Shown here in pieces: positions 1 to 7,551 of a DNA stretch of 64,000 bases. Below the pieces are notes generated by a model. That model was not told where the DNA came from. It worked only from the letters and a program-made list of their open reading frames with translations, and ran no database searches. Every line of letters begins with the position of its first letter. Position 1 is the stretch's first letter. Source of the stretch: JAZKID01 sp965247525. Its GTDB lineage: Bacteria > Pseudomonadota > Alphaproteobacteria > Rhizobiales > UBA4765. The stretch is from NCBI GenBank assembly GCA_965247525.1, contig OZ252015.1:1-64000 (forward strand). The letters are read 5' to 3'. The translations under genes were made by a program, and so were the position numbers.

Positions 1-398
1 AAACAAAATTCCGCAAGGCTTTTAAAGGCCGTATCAAGGGCGATGCGAAAGGTGGCTTTGAGCTGTCTTTCGGCCAGTTCGGTCTGAAGGCTCTCGAGCC
101 TGAGCGCATTACTGCGCGCCAGATCGAGGCGGCACGTCGCGCTTTGACACGTGAAATGAAACGTCAAGGCCGCGTCTGGATCCGTATTTTTCCAGATGTG
201 CCAGTGTCGTCGAAACCGGCTGAAGTCCGCATGGGTAAAGGCAAGGGCGCGCCAGAATTCTGGGTCGCCCGCGTTGCACCCGGCCGCATCATGTTCGAAA
301 TCGACGGCGTGACGACAGCAACCGCCAAGCTTGCGCTTGAGCTCGCTGCCGCAAAATTGCCAATTAAAACGCGCTTTGTTCAGCGCATTGCCGAGTAA
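1..398 (+). CDS. rplP: 50S ribosomal protein L16, 3' part
   Basis: This is the C-terminal part of L16, which sits at the base of the central protuberance near the A-site tRNA. The reading frame enters from outside the window at base 3 and runs 131 residues to TAA at 396-398. Recognisable L16 features are the basic FRKAFKGRIKG start, the FGLKALEPERITARQIEAAR helix and the PVSSKPAEVRMGKGKG loop. Its position directly before rpmC is the standard S10-operon order. The N-terminus, with only a few residues before FRKAF visible, lies upstream of base 1. Confidence 0.97.
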   Translation, partial: TKFRKAFKGRIKGDAKGGFELSFGQFGLKALEPERITARQIEAARRALTREMKRQGRVWIRIFPDVPVSSKPAEVRMGKGKGAPEFWVARVAPGRIMFEIDGVTTATAKLALELAAAKLPIKTRFVQRIAE

Positions 399-409
399 GG
401 GGCAAATTC

Positions 410-604
410 ATGAAAAAAGATGATTTAAAAGCCCTCACAGGCGACCAGATTGAGGACGAAATTCTCAAGCTGAAAAAAGAACAGTTTAACCTGCGTTTCC
501 AGCGCGCCAGCGGCCAGCTTGAAAAGCCGTCACGCGTTCGCGAAGTGCGCCGTACAATTGCGCGCCTGAAGACAGCTCAGACGCAAAAAGCCGCAAAGGC
601 CTAA
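410..604 (+). CDS. rpmC: 50S ribosomal protein L29
   Basis: A 64-residue protein of normal length for L29, a two-helix protein near the polypeptide exit tunnel that contributes to the docking site for trigger factor and SRP. The signature LKKEQFNLRFQRASGQL followed by RVREVRRTIARLKT is clear. The ATG follows the rplP stop by 11 bases, with an AAGGGG Shine-Dalgarno-like stretch just upstream. The C-terminus is alanine- and lysine-rich, as is common in Alphaproteobacteria. Confidence 0.96.
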   Translation: MKKDDLKALTGDQIEDEILKLKKEQFNLRFQRASGQLEKPSRVREVRRTIARLKTAQTQKAAKA

Positions 605-614
605 GGAGTAAGAC

Positions 615-863
615 ATGCCAAAACGTATCCTTCAGGGTGTTGTGGTTTCTGACAAACAAGATAAGACAGTGGTCGTGGAAATCGAGCGTCGTTTTACGCA
701 TCCTCTTTTCAAAAAGACGGTGCGCCGCACGAAGAACTACCACGCCCATGATGAAAACAATTCATTCAAGACAGGTGACACGGTGAACATTGAAGAATCC
801 GCGCCTATCTCGAAGTTGAAACGCTGGATCGTGGTGACGGAGGGTGCAACAGCCAAAAGCTGA
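615..863 (+). CDS. rpsQ: 30S ribosomal protein S17
   Basis: An 82-residue S17, a primary 16S rRNA-binding OB-fold protein of the small subunit. Visible family features are the opening GVVVSDKQDKTVVV, the FTHPLFKKTVRRTKNY core and the later GDTVNIEESAPISKLKRW strand. It begins 10 bases after rpmC with AAGGAG at 603-608 as ribosome-binding site. A 67-base gap before rplN is the longest spacing in this part of the operon, and I see no additional gene in it. Confidence 0.96.
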   Translation: MPKRILQGVVVSDKQDKTVVVEIERRFTHPLFKKTVRRTKNYHAHDENNSFKTGDTVNIEESAPISKLKRWIVVTEGATAKS

Positions 864-930
864 TTTCGCACATTTCTCCACGCTCAGACGGGCGGCATGA
901 TGCCGCAGCAGTGAACGAAAGGGACTACAC

Positions 931-1314
931 ATGATCCAGATGCAGAGCAATCTCGACGTTGCCGACAATTCCGGCGCAAAACGCGTGATGTGCATCAAGG
1001 TCCTCGGCGGATCTAAAAGAAAATATGCCGGTGTTGGCGACATTATTGTCGTTTCCATCAAGGAAGCCATTCCACGCGGTCGCGTGAAAAAAGGCGACGT
1101 GATGAAAGCGGTTGTTGTTCGCACGGCCAAAGACATCAAACGCGCTGACGGTTCGGTGATCCGTTTTGACCGCAATGCGGCGGTTTTGATCAACAACCAG
1201 GGCGAGCCTGTCGGCACACGTATTTTTGGACCCGTGCCACGTGAACTGCGCTCAAAAAGCTCAGCCAAAAACAACACGATGAAAATCATCTCATTGGCGC
1301 CGGAGGTTCTCTAA
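931..1314 (+). CDS. rplN: 50S ribosomal protein L14
   Basis: L14 lies at the subunit interface (bridge B8) and contacts 16S rRNA. The protein opens with MIQMQSNLDVADNSGAKRV and carries the GDIIVVSIKEAIPRG and RFDRNAAVLIN segments typical of the family. At 127 residues it is about five longer than the usual 122 because of a short C-terminal tail ending APEVL. Its stop TAA overlaps the rplX start in a TAATG arrangement, which suggests translational coupling. Confidence 0.96.
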   Translation: MIQMQSNLDVADNSGAKRVMCIKVLGGSKRKYAGVGDIIVVSIKEAIPRGRVKKGDVMKAVVVRTAKDIKRADGSVIRFDRNAAVLINNQGEPVGTRIFGPVPRELRSKSSAKNNTMKIISLAPEVL

Positions 1315-1631
1315 TGGCCGCAAAAATTAAAAAAGGCGACAAGGTCATTATTTTGACCGGACGCGACAAGGGCAAGCAGGGCGAAGTCATTGAAGTTCGC
1401 CCGACAGAACAGCGCGCGATCGTGCGCGGCATCAATATCGTCAAGCGCCACCAGCGCCAGACGGCATCGGAGCAGGGCGGCATTATCGATAAAGAAGCGC
1501 CGATCCACCTGTCCAATATTTCGCATATCGATCCGAAAGACGGCAAAGCAACCCGCATCGGTTTTAAAACAGACAAGAATGGCGTGAAGTCCCGTGTGGC
1601 ACGTCGTTCAGGGGAGGCCCTCAATGGCTAA
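1314..1631 (+). CDS. rplX: 50S ribosomal protein L24
   Basis: A 105-residue L24, an assembly-initiating protein of the large subunit that binds the 5' end of 23S rRNA. The KOW motif is seen as KIKKGDKVIILTGRDKGKQGEV near the N-terminus, followed by IVRGINIVKRHQR. The start overlaps the last base of the rplN stop, and its own stop overlaps the start of rplE by eight bases. This makes rplN-rplX-rplE a coupled trio. Confidence 0.96.
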   Translation: MAAKIKKGDKVIILTGRDKGKQGEVIEVRPTEQRAIVRGINIVKRHQRQTASEQGGIIDKEAPIHLSNISHIDPKDGKATRIGFKTDKNGVKSRVARRSGEALNG

Positions 1632-2280
1632 AGAGAAAACGCAAGCGCAAAGCAGCATGTCGAAAGACAGTGCCAAAGCGCCAAAAGAAAAAAACACAGT
1701 CACGATCAAGGCTGGTCAGCAGTCCATGAAAAAAGGCTATGTGCCGCGCGCGAAAGCGCTGTACATGGAAACCGTGCGCCAGAAGATGATCGATGAATTC
1801 GGTTATAAAAATCCGATGGAAGTGCCTGTCATTGAGAAAATCGTTCTCAATATGGGTGTAGGTGAAGCCACCACAGACAGCAAAAAGCCAAGCATTGCGG
1901 GCCAAGACCTTGCGATGATTGCCGGCCAGAAACCTGTCATCACAATGGCCCGTAAAGCGATTGCGACGTTCAAGGTTCGCGAAAACATGCCGATCGGCGC
2001 AAAAGTCACGCTGCGCAAACAGCGCATGTATGAGTTTCTTGACCGCCTCGTGAATGTTGCGCTTCCACGCGTGCGAGATTTCCGTGGCCTGAATCCAAAG
2101 AGCTTTGACGGACGCGGCAATTACGCGCTCGGCATTAAAGAGCACATCGTGTTTCCTGAAATCAACTATGACAAAGCCGATTCAATCTGGGGTATGGACG
2201 TCGTTGTCTGCACCACGGCAAAAACCGACGATGAAGCGCGTGCGCTCCTTCGCCACTTCAACTTTCCATTCCGGGCATAA
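1624..2280 (+). CDS. rplE: 50S ribosomal protein L5 with N-terminal extension
   Basis: L5 binds 5S rRNA in the central protuberance and contacts P-site tRNA. The core is unmistakable from DEFGYKNPMEVP through IVLNMGVGEA to GMDVVVCTTAKTDDEA. I chose ATG 1624 because GGGGAGG at 1611-1617 is a good ribosome-binding site and the start overlaps rplX. This gives 218 residues against about 179 usual. The surplus is a Lys/Ser/Gln-rich N-terminal arm of about 34 residues. An in-frame ATG at 1726 would give 184 residues, close to the family length, but has a poor ribosome-binding site. The arm may be a real lineage extension or may be untranslated. Confidence 0.95.
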   Translation: MAKEKTQAQSSMSKDSAKAPKEKNTVTIKAGQQSMKKGYVPRAKALYMETVRQKMIDEFGYKNPMEVPVIEKIVLNMGVGEATTDSKKPSIAGQDLAMIAGQKPVITMARKAIATFKVRENMPIGAKVTLRKQRMYEFLDRLVNVALPRVRDFRGLNPKSFDGRGNYALGIKEHIVFPEINYDKADSIWGMDVVVCTTAKTDDEARALLRHFNFPFRA

Positions 2281-2289
2281 GAGAGACAA

Positions 2290-2595
2290 ATGGCAAAAAC
2301 ATCAGCCGTTGAAAACAACAACCGCAAGCGCAAGCTGGTCAAACAGTTTGCGTCAAAGCGCGCACAGTTGAAAAAAACGATCATGGACAAAAGTGTTTCC
2401 GTCGAAGAGCGCTTTGCAGCCACTCTGAAACTTGCTGAATTGCCACGCAATTCAACAAAGATCCGCATCCGCAACCGTTGCATGCTGTCGGGTCGTCCAC
2501 ACGCATATTATCGCAAGCTTGGTCTGTCGCGTATTGCGCTGCGCCAGCTTGGAAATAACGGCCTGATTCCAGGCCTCGTCAAGTCGAGCTGGTAA
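2290..2595 (+). CDS. rpsN: 30S ribosomal protein S14, zinc-free form
   Basis: A 101-residue S14, which binds the head of the 30S subunit late in assembly. The C-terminal RNRCMLSGRPHAYYRKLGLSR block is the family signature. Only one cysteine is present, so this is the long zinc-independent (C-minus) form rather than the short CxxC...CxxC form. It follows rplE by nine bases with GAGAGA upstream of the ATG and sits in the normal spc order before rpsH. Confidence 0.96.
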   Translation: MAKTSAVENNNRKRKLVKQFASKRAQLKKTIMDKSVSVEERFAATLKLAELPRNSTKIRIRNRCMLSGRPHAYYRKLGLSRIALRQLGNNGLIPGLVKSSW

Positions 2596-2608
2596 GGGAG
2601 GCTCATTC

Positions 2609-3007
2609 ATGTCCATTAACGATCCCGTCGGAGATATGCTCACCCGCATCCGCAACGCCCAGGCCAGAAAGCGCGACAATTGCGCGACGCCTGCGTCGAA
2701 GCTGCGCGGCCGTGTTCTCGATGTGCTGCAGGCTGAAGGTTTCATCCGCGGCTACTCACAGTCCGAATTTGAAAACGGCAAGTCCGAATTCACAATCGAA
2801 CTGAAATATTACGAAGGCGACGCCGTGATCAAGGAGATCAAGCGCGTTTCCAAACCAGGCCGCCGCGTTTATGCGTCGGTTGAAACCCTGCCGCGCGTGG
2901 CCAATGGTCTCGGCGTCTCCATTCTTTCGACTTCAAAGGGCGTGATGCCTGATTACGAAGCACGCGAAAAGAATGTTGGCGGCGAAGTCCTTTGCACCGT
3001 GTTCTAA
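2609..3007 (+). CDS. rpsH: 30S ribosomal protein S8
   Basis: A 132-residue S8 of normal length, a primary 16S rRNA central-domain binder. In enterobacteria S8 also represses the spc operon by binding its mRNA; whether that happens here is unknown. Key features are the N-terminal MSINDPVGDMLTRIRNAQ, the KPGRRVYA loop and the C-terminal LGVSILSTSKGVM and GGEVLCTVF. GGGAGG precedes the ATG by eight bases. Confidence 0.97.
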   Translation: MSINDPVGDMLTRIRNAQARKRDNCATPASKLRGRVLDVLQAEGFIRGYSQSEFENGKSEFTIELKYYEGDAVIKEIKRVSKPGRRVYASVETLPRVANGLGVSILSTSKGVMPDYEAREKNVGGEVLCTVF

Positions 3008-3016
3008 GGAGCAGCA

Positions 3017-3550
3017 ATGTCACGTTTAGGCAAAAAATCCATTCCCGTCGCGAAGGGCGTCACGTCGAAACTTGAAGGCCAGACTTTAAAAGTCAAAGGC
3101 CCGAAAGGCGAGTTGAGCTTCACAGCGCCGGACAATGTCGAGATCAAGCACGAGAACGACAATTTAAGCGTTTCACCACGCGAGGAAAGCAAGTCTGCAC
3201 GTGCGGGCTGGGGCCTCACATGGTCGATGATCCGCAACATTCAGCAGGGTGTCACTGAAGGCTTTACAAAAGAACTGGAAATCAACGGCGTTGGGTACCG
3301 TGCGTCTGTACAAGGCCGCAAGCTGAACCTCGCGCTCGGCTTCAGCCATGACATCAATTACGACATTCCTGTCGGCATCGACATCAAAACACCGAAGCCA
3401 ACAGAAATTATCATCACCGGTATCGACAAACAGGTTGTCGGTCAGGTGGCGGCGGAAATTCGCGCTTATCGCGGACCTGAGCCTTACAAAGGCAAAGGCG
3501 TGAAATACAAAGGCGAATATATCCACCGCAAGGAAGGCAAGAAGAAGTGA
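3017..3550 (+). CDS. rplF: 50S ribosomal protein L6
   Basis: A 177-residue L6, the two-domain protein near the GTPase-associated region and sarcin-ricin loop. It begins MSRLGKKSIPVAKGV and has the characteristic second-domain ending GPEPYKGKGVKYKGE followed by KEGKKK. Length and order are normal. AAGGAG at 3006-3011 is the ribosome-binding site, directly behind the rpsH stop. Confidence 0.97.
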   Translation: MSRLGKKSIPVAKGVTSKLEGQTLKVKGPKGELSFTAPDNVEIKHENDNLSVSPREESKSARAGWGLTWSMIRNIQQGVTEGFTKELEINGVGYRASVQGRKLNLALGFSHDINYDIPVGIDIKTPKPTEIIITGIDKQVVGQVAAEIRAYRGPEPYKGKGVKYKGEYIHRKEGKKK

Positions 3551-3557
3551 GGCTGTC

Positions 3558-3932
3558 ATGACGACACGTATTCAAAACAAGCAAAAAGCACTCGCAAGCC
3601 GCTCGCGCCGGACGCGCAAAAATCTTGCAAAGTCAGCGCATGGCAATCCGCGCCTGTCGGTGTTCCGTTCAATCTCGCACATTTATGTGCAGGTCATCGA
3701 CGACGCCAATGGCACGACGCTGACGGCAGCATCCTCGCTCGACAAAGAGCTGAAGGGCAAATTGAAATCAGGTGGAAATCTGGAAGCTGCAAAAGCTGTC
3801 GGAACACTGGTGGCACAGCGCGCGAAAAAAGCTGGCGTCGAAAACGTCGTGTTCGATCGCGGTGGCTACATTTACCATGGCCGTGTGAAAGCACTGGCCG
3901 ATGCCGCGCGCGAAGCCGGCCTGAAATTTTAA
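3558..3932 (+). CDS. rplR: 50S ribosomal protein L18
   Basis: A 124-residue L18, which with L5 binds 5S rRNA. Recognisable parts are RSRRTRKNLAKSA, RLSVFRSISHIYVQVIDD and the glycine-rich end VFDRGGYIYHGRVKALADAAREAGLKF. It follows rplF by seven bases and is in the standard spc position. Confidence 0.96.
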   Translation: MTTRIQNKQKALASRSRRTRKNLAKSAHGNPRLSVFRSISHIYVQVIDDANGTTLTAASSLDKELKGKLKSGGNLEAAKAVGTLVAQRAKKAGVENVVFDRGGYIYHGRVKALADAAREAGLKF

Positions 3933-3945
3933 GGGATAGCAGAAC

Positions 3946-4506
3946 ATGGCAAGAGAATCACGGGACAGAAACGAAGAGCGCGACAGCGAATTTGTCGACC
4001 GTCTGGTCCACATCAACCGCGTTGCAAAAGTGGTGAAGGGCGGTAAGCGCTTTTCATTCGCTGCGCTTGTCGTCGTCGGCGACCAGAAAGGCCGCGTTGG
4101 TTTCGGTCATGGCAAAGCACGCGAAGTGCCCGAAGCCATCCGCAAAGCCACAGAACAGGCCAAACGGCAGTTGATCCGCGTTCCATTGCGCGATGCCCGC
4201 ACTTTGCACCACGATGTTCCAGGCCGTCATGGCGCCGGAAAAGTTCTTCTGCGTACAGCGCCTCCAGGCACAGGCATTATTGCCGGTGGCCCGATGCGCG
4301 CGGTGTTTGAATCTGTCGGCATTCAGGACATCGTCGCGAAATCAACAGGTTCATCGAACCCCTACAACATGGTGCGTGCCACATTCGACGCATTGAAAGC
4401 ACAAGACAGCCCAAAACTTGTTGCCGCACGCCGCGGTATGAAGGTTTCGGTTCTGCAGTCACGCCGGCGCGATGCTTCCATCGATGCCAGCGCGAGCGAA
4501 GCATAA
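3946..4506 (+). CDS. rpsE: 30S ribosomal protein S5
   Basis: A 186-residue S5, the decoding-fidelity protein at the mRNA entry channel. The double-stranded RNA-binding fold is seen from FVDRLVHINRVAKVVKGGKR through GFGHGKAREVPEAI. The second domain contains PPGTGIIAGG and the SSNPYNMVRAT helix. The length is slightly above the 166-residue enterobacterial form owing to short additions at both ends. It starts 13 bases after rplR. Confidence 0.97.
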   Translation: MARESRDRNEERDSEFVDRLVHINRVAKVVKGGKRFSFAALVVVGDQKGRVGFGHGKAREVPEAIRKATEQAKRQLIRVPLRDARTLHHDVPGRHGAGKVLLRTAPPGTGIIAGGPMRAVFESVGIQDIVAKSTGSSNPYNMVRATFDALKAQDSPKLVAARRGMKVSVLQSRRRDASIDASASEA

Positions 4507-4517
4507 GGACAGGATAA

Positions 4518-4712
4518 ATGGCCAGCAAATCCACAATCACGGTTGAGCAGATCGGCTCTCCCATTCGCCGCGAAGCCTCGCAGCGCCAGACGCTGATTGG
4601 CCTCGGGCTGAACAAGCGCCATCGTAAATCCGTTCTGCTCGACAACCCGTCGACACGCGGCATGATTCATAAAGTGCGCCATCTTGTGCGCGTGCTTGAA
4701 GAGAATAAGTGA
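4518..4712 (+). CDS. rpmD: 50S ribosomal protein L30
   Basis: A 64-residue L30 of usual size. The family pattern IGSPIRREASQRQTLIGLGL, then the RHRKSVLLDNPSTRGMIHKV stretch, is clear. L30 is a small 23S rRNA-binding protein absent from some bacterial groups; its presence here with L15 is the proteobacterial norm. AGGA in the rpsE-rpmD spacer serves as ribosome-binding site. Confidence 0.96.
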   Translation: MASKSTITVEQIGSPIRREASQRQTLIGLGLNKRHRKSVLLDNPSTRGMIHKVRHLVRVLEENK

Positions 4713-4719
4713 GATCGTT

Positions 4720-5313
4720 ATGAGACTGAACGAAATTTCGGATAATCACGGCGCGACAAAAAATCGCAAACGCCTCGGCCGCGGTATTGGGTCTGGAACC
4801 GGCAAAACAGCAGGACGCGGGCACAAAGGACAGCACGCGCGCTCAGGCGTTGCGGTCAATGGTTTTGAAGGCGGCCAGATGCCAATTCACCGTCGCTTGC
4901 CAAAGCGCGGGTTTAGCAATATTTCACGCAAAGATTATGCCGAAATCAATCTTGGCCAGATTCAGACAGCCATCGATGCAGGCAAACTGGATGCTAAAAA
5001 TGTCATCGGCACAGACGCGTTGATTGCATCAGGTCTCGTTCGCCGCAAAAAAGATGGCATCCGTCTTCTGGGCAAGGGTGAGCTGACAACAAAAATCAAT
5101 CTGCAGATTTCCGGTGCGTCAAAAACAGCAACAGATGCAATCGAAAAACTCGGCGGAAAAATTGAACATCCGGGCCGTGAGCCACGCAAAGACAAAACAG
5201 AAAAAACAGCTGCAAAAACCAAGCCCGTAAAAGCTGAAACAAAAGAGCCAAAAGCCAAAGTGCCTGCAAAGGACGCAAAGCCAAAAGCCGACAAAAAAGC
5301 GAAGCCTGAATAA
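4720..5313 (+). CDS. rplO: 50S ribosomal protein L15 with Lys-rich C-terminal tail
   Basis: L15 is a central 23S rRNA-binding protein needed late in 50S assembly. The start at ATG 4720 gives the standard opening MRLNEISDNHGATKNRKRLG and the glycine-rich GSGTGKTAGRGHKGQ, followed by GGQMPIHRRLPKRGF. The core ends near residue 150. Residues 151-197 form a low-complexity tail of Lys, Ala, Pro and Glu that is not part of the usual roughly 145-160-residue protein. Such a tail could bind RNA but nothing in the sequence shows a function. The gene lies between rpmD and secY as expected. Confidence 0.96.
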   Translation: MRLNEISDNHGATKNRKRLGRGIGSGTGKTAGRGHKGQHARSGVAVNGFEGGQMPIHRRLPKRGFSNISRKDYAEINLGQIQTAIDAGKLDAKNVIGTDALIASGLVRRKKDGIRLLGKGELTTKINLQISGASKTATDAIEKLGGKIEHPGREPRKDKTEKTAAKTKPVKAETKEPKAKVPAKDAKPKADKKAKPE

Positions 5314-5328
5314 GCGCCACGCTTTTTT
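5293..5328 (+). terminator. Possible weak hairpin with T-run at rplO end
   Basis: Nine bases at 5293-5301 (six A then GCG) pair with 5320-5328 (CGC then six T), with an 18-base loop spanning the rplO stop codon. Most of the stem is A-T pairs, so it is thermodynamically weak. It could attenuate transcription into secY or be chance from the Lys-rich tail codons. The following 127 bases to the secY start hold no gene I can support. Confidence 0.3.
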
Positions 5329-5455
5329 CATTTCCTGTCATTGAGAAGCGAGGCTCAAAGGCAGGAGGCCACAACAGCAGTTTTTAGACTCGCGCTACTC
5401 TCAACGCATGTGTCGGGGTGCTCCCTTGCAAAACATGCGCAGGACGGGAACCCAA

Positions 5456-6793
5456 ATGGCATCGACAGCCGAACAACTTGCCGCCAATCTGAATTTCGGT
5501 GCTTTTGCAAAAGCCGACGAACTCAAAAAACGGATTTTGTTCACCCTCGGCGCTCTGATCGTTTACCGCATCGGCACCTATATTCCGCTGCCCGGAATTA
5601 ACCCGGCTGCACTCGCGCAGCTTTTCAACAACACCAATGGCGGCCTGCTGGGCCTTTTCAATCTTCTTGCCGGCGGCGCTGTTGGCCGTATGGCGATTTT
5701 TGCGCTCAACATCATGCCTTACATTTCAGCATCGATCATCATTCAGTTGATGACATCAGTGTCGAAGCAGTTGGAGAATTTGAAAAAAGAAGGTGATTCA
5801 GGGCGTAAACAGCTTAACCAATATACGCGTTACCTAACTGTCTTTATCGCGTTCTTTCAGGCTTATGGAATTTCCGTTGGCCTTGAATCTTCGTCGTCAC
5901 TTGTGATCGATCCCGGCCTGTTCTTCCGCATCTCGACAGTCATCACGCTGGTCGGCGGCACAATGTTTATGATGTGGATTGGCGAGCAGATTACATCACG
6001 CGGTATCGGCAACGGCATCTCGCTGATTATTTTTTCAGGCATCGTGGCACAGCTGCCGGGCGGCATTGCCCGCTTTCTTGAGCTTGGCCGCGAAGGCGCA
6101 ATTTCGACAGGCATTATTCTCGCCGCGTTCGTGATCGCGATTTTCATTATTGCGTTTGTCGTGTTCATGGAACGCGCGCAGCGGCGGCTGACGATCCAAT
6201 ATCCAAAACGCCAGATGGGCAACAAGATGTATGAGGGCCAGTCCTCGCATCTGCCTTTGAAGCTCAACACGGCGGGCGTGATCCCGCCGATCTTCGCCTC
6301 ATCACTTTTGCTGATGCCGGTGACGGTCGCGCAATTCTATGCAGCGGGCGGCCCGTCATGGCTGACGACTGTCACGGCCTTGCTCGGCCATGGCCAGCCT
6401 CTGTTTATCGGGCTTTATCTGGCGCTGATTATCTTCTTTGCGTTCTTTTACACGGCGGTCGTTTTCAACCCCGTTGAAACCGCGGACAATCTGAAAAAGC
6501 ATGGCGGCTTTGTTCCGGGTATTCGCCCGGGTGAGCGCACGGCTGAATATATCGATTATGTTCTGACACGCATCACAGCCATCGGCGCGCTTTACATTGC
6601 GTTTGTCTGCGTCCTTCCTGAAATTCTTATCTCGTATACAGGGCAGGCGATTTATCTCGGCGGCACATCGCTCTTGATTGTCGTGACAGTGACGATGGAT
6701 ACGGTTGCACAGGTGCAAGGCCATCTTTTTGCCCACCAATACGAGGGTCTCATCAAAAAAGCGCGCCTTAAGGGTCGCCGTAAAAAGGTTTGA
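5456..6793 (+). CDS. secY: Protein translocase subunit SecY
   Basis: SecY is the ten-helix channel of the SecYEG inner-membrane translocon. From ATG 5456 the protein is 445 residues, matching the family. Features include the plug-region PLPGINPAAL, NIMPYISASIIIQLM, the cytosolic loop KKEGDSGRKQLNQYTRYLT and the C-terminal PGIRPGERTAEYIDYVLTRIT. In-frame ATGs at 5408 and 5435 would only add non-conserved residues. AGGACGGG lies upstream of 5456. The stop precedes adk by four bases. Confidence 0.97.
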   Translation: MASTAEQLAANLNFGAFAKADELKKRILFTLGALIVYRIGTYIPLPGINPAALAQLFNNTNGGLLGLFNLLAGGAVGRMAIFALNIMPYISASIIIQLMTSVSKQLENLKKEGDSGRKQLNQYTRYLTVFIAFFQAYGISVGLESSSSLVIDPGLFFRISTVITLVGGTMFMMWIGEQITSRGIGNGISLIIFSGIVAQLPGGIARFLELGREGAISTGIILAAFVIAIFIIAFVVFMERAQRRLTIQYPKRQMGNKMYEGQSSHLPLKLNTAGVIPPIFASSLLLMPVTVAQFYAAGGPSWLTTVTALLGHGQPLFIGLYLALIIFFAFFYTAVVFNPVETADNLKKHGGFVPGIRPGERTAEYIDYVLTRITAIGALYIAFVCVLPEILISYTGQAIYLGGTSLLIVVTVTMDTVAQVQGHLFAHQYEGLIKKARLKGRRKKV

Positions 6794-6797
6794 GACA

Positions 6798-7391
6798 ATG
6801 CGCTTAATCCTTATGGGTGCTCCGGGAGCCGGAAAAGGGACGCAAGCCGGCCGGCTTGTCGAGCGCCTTAGCGTGGCGCATCTCTCCACAGGCGACATGC
6901 TGCGCGCTGAAGTGGCGCAGCAAACTTCAATTGGCAAGACGGCCAAAGAAATTATGGACCGCGGCGAACTGGTGCCTGACAGCGTTCTTGTCGATATGAT
7001 CGCAAAGCGCATTGAAAGTCCCGATTGTGCCTCCGGCTTTATTTTGGACGGTTTTCCAAGAACAGTCAGCCAAGCCGATGCCTTGGGCGTCATGCTGGCC
7101 AAAAAAGGCCTCGGTCTTGATGCTGTCTTTGTTCTTGATGTAGACGAAGCCGCGCTGTTGTCACGCGTGCAAAAGCGGGTGGCGCAGGATCTGGCCGCCG
7201 GCCGCGAGGCCCGCACCGACGATACCCCCGAAAAGCTGAAAATCAGGCTTTCGGTGTTCCAGCAGCAGACAAAGCCGCTGATTGACTATTATCAGGGCAA
7301 AAACCTGCTGAAACGGCTTGATGGCATGCAACCCATCGATGTCGTCACCAGCGAGCTGGAAATGGCCCTGAACATGAAGGCCGCATCATGA
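6798..7391 (+). CDS. adk: Adenylate kinase, short LID form
   Basis: Catalyses ATP + AMP to 2 ADP in the cytoplasm. From ATG 6798 the protein is 197 residues with P-loop GAPGAGKGTQ at residues 7-16, the AMP-binding STGDMLRAEV helix, and GFPRTVSQA. The LID region after RVQKRV is short (about DLAAGREARTDD) and lacks the zinc or long LID insertion, as is usual in Alphaproteobacteria. It lies four bases behind secY, the conserved secY-adk pairing. Confidence 0.96.
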   Translation: MRLILMGAPGAGKGTQAGRLVERLSVAHLSTGDMLRAEVAQQTSIGKTAKEIMDRGELVPDSVLVDMIAKRIESPDCASGFILDGFPRTVSQADALGVMLAKKGLGLDAVFVLDVDEAALLSRVQKRVAQDLAAGREARTDDTPEKLKIRLSVFQQQTKPLIDYYQGKNLLKRLDGMQPIDVVTSELEMALNMKAAS

Positions 7392-7408
7392 ATAACGTCT
7401 TTTTGCGC

Positions 7409-7438
7409 TTGACGAGTGGGGATTATTGCCGCTATCGA
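7409..7438 (+). promoter_or_regulatory. Possible sigma70-type promoter for alpha operon
   Basis: TTGACG at 7409-7414 and TATCGA at 7433-7438 are separated by 18 bases in the 160-base spacer between adk and rpsM. The -35 is close to consensus but the -10 is poor. A separate promoter here would let the rpsM-rpsK-rpoA-rplQ unit be transcribed apart from spc. This is a pattern match only. Confidence 0.25.
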
Positions 7439-7466
7439 CAAGGCATAGCATTAAGAATTTGCGGCT

Positions 7467-7491
7467 GGTCCCTCGTTTTTTCGGGGGCACC
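7467..7491 (+). promoter_or_regulatory. Hairpin in rpsM leader
   Basis: GGTCCCTCG at 7467-7475 pairs with CGGGGGCACC at 7482-7491 (one bulge, one G-U pair) around a loop of six T. ATCTTTTT follows. The structure lies 60 bases before the rpsM start. In enterobacteria S4 represses the alpha operon by binding the rpsM leader; this hairpin could be an attenuator or repressor site, but no S4-type pseudoknot can be asserted from sequence reading. Confidence 0.35.
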
Positions 7492-7551
7492 ATCTTTTTC
7501 CGCGTTCTCAATCAAAATCACAGGCGCATAAAAGCGTTAAGGAGAAAACAC

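Noticed and set aside
6356..7216. A 286-codon reverse frame across secY and adk
   Set aside because: Both forward genes are unambiguous and the reverse product lacks any recognisable domain.
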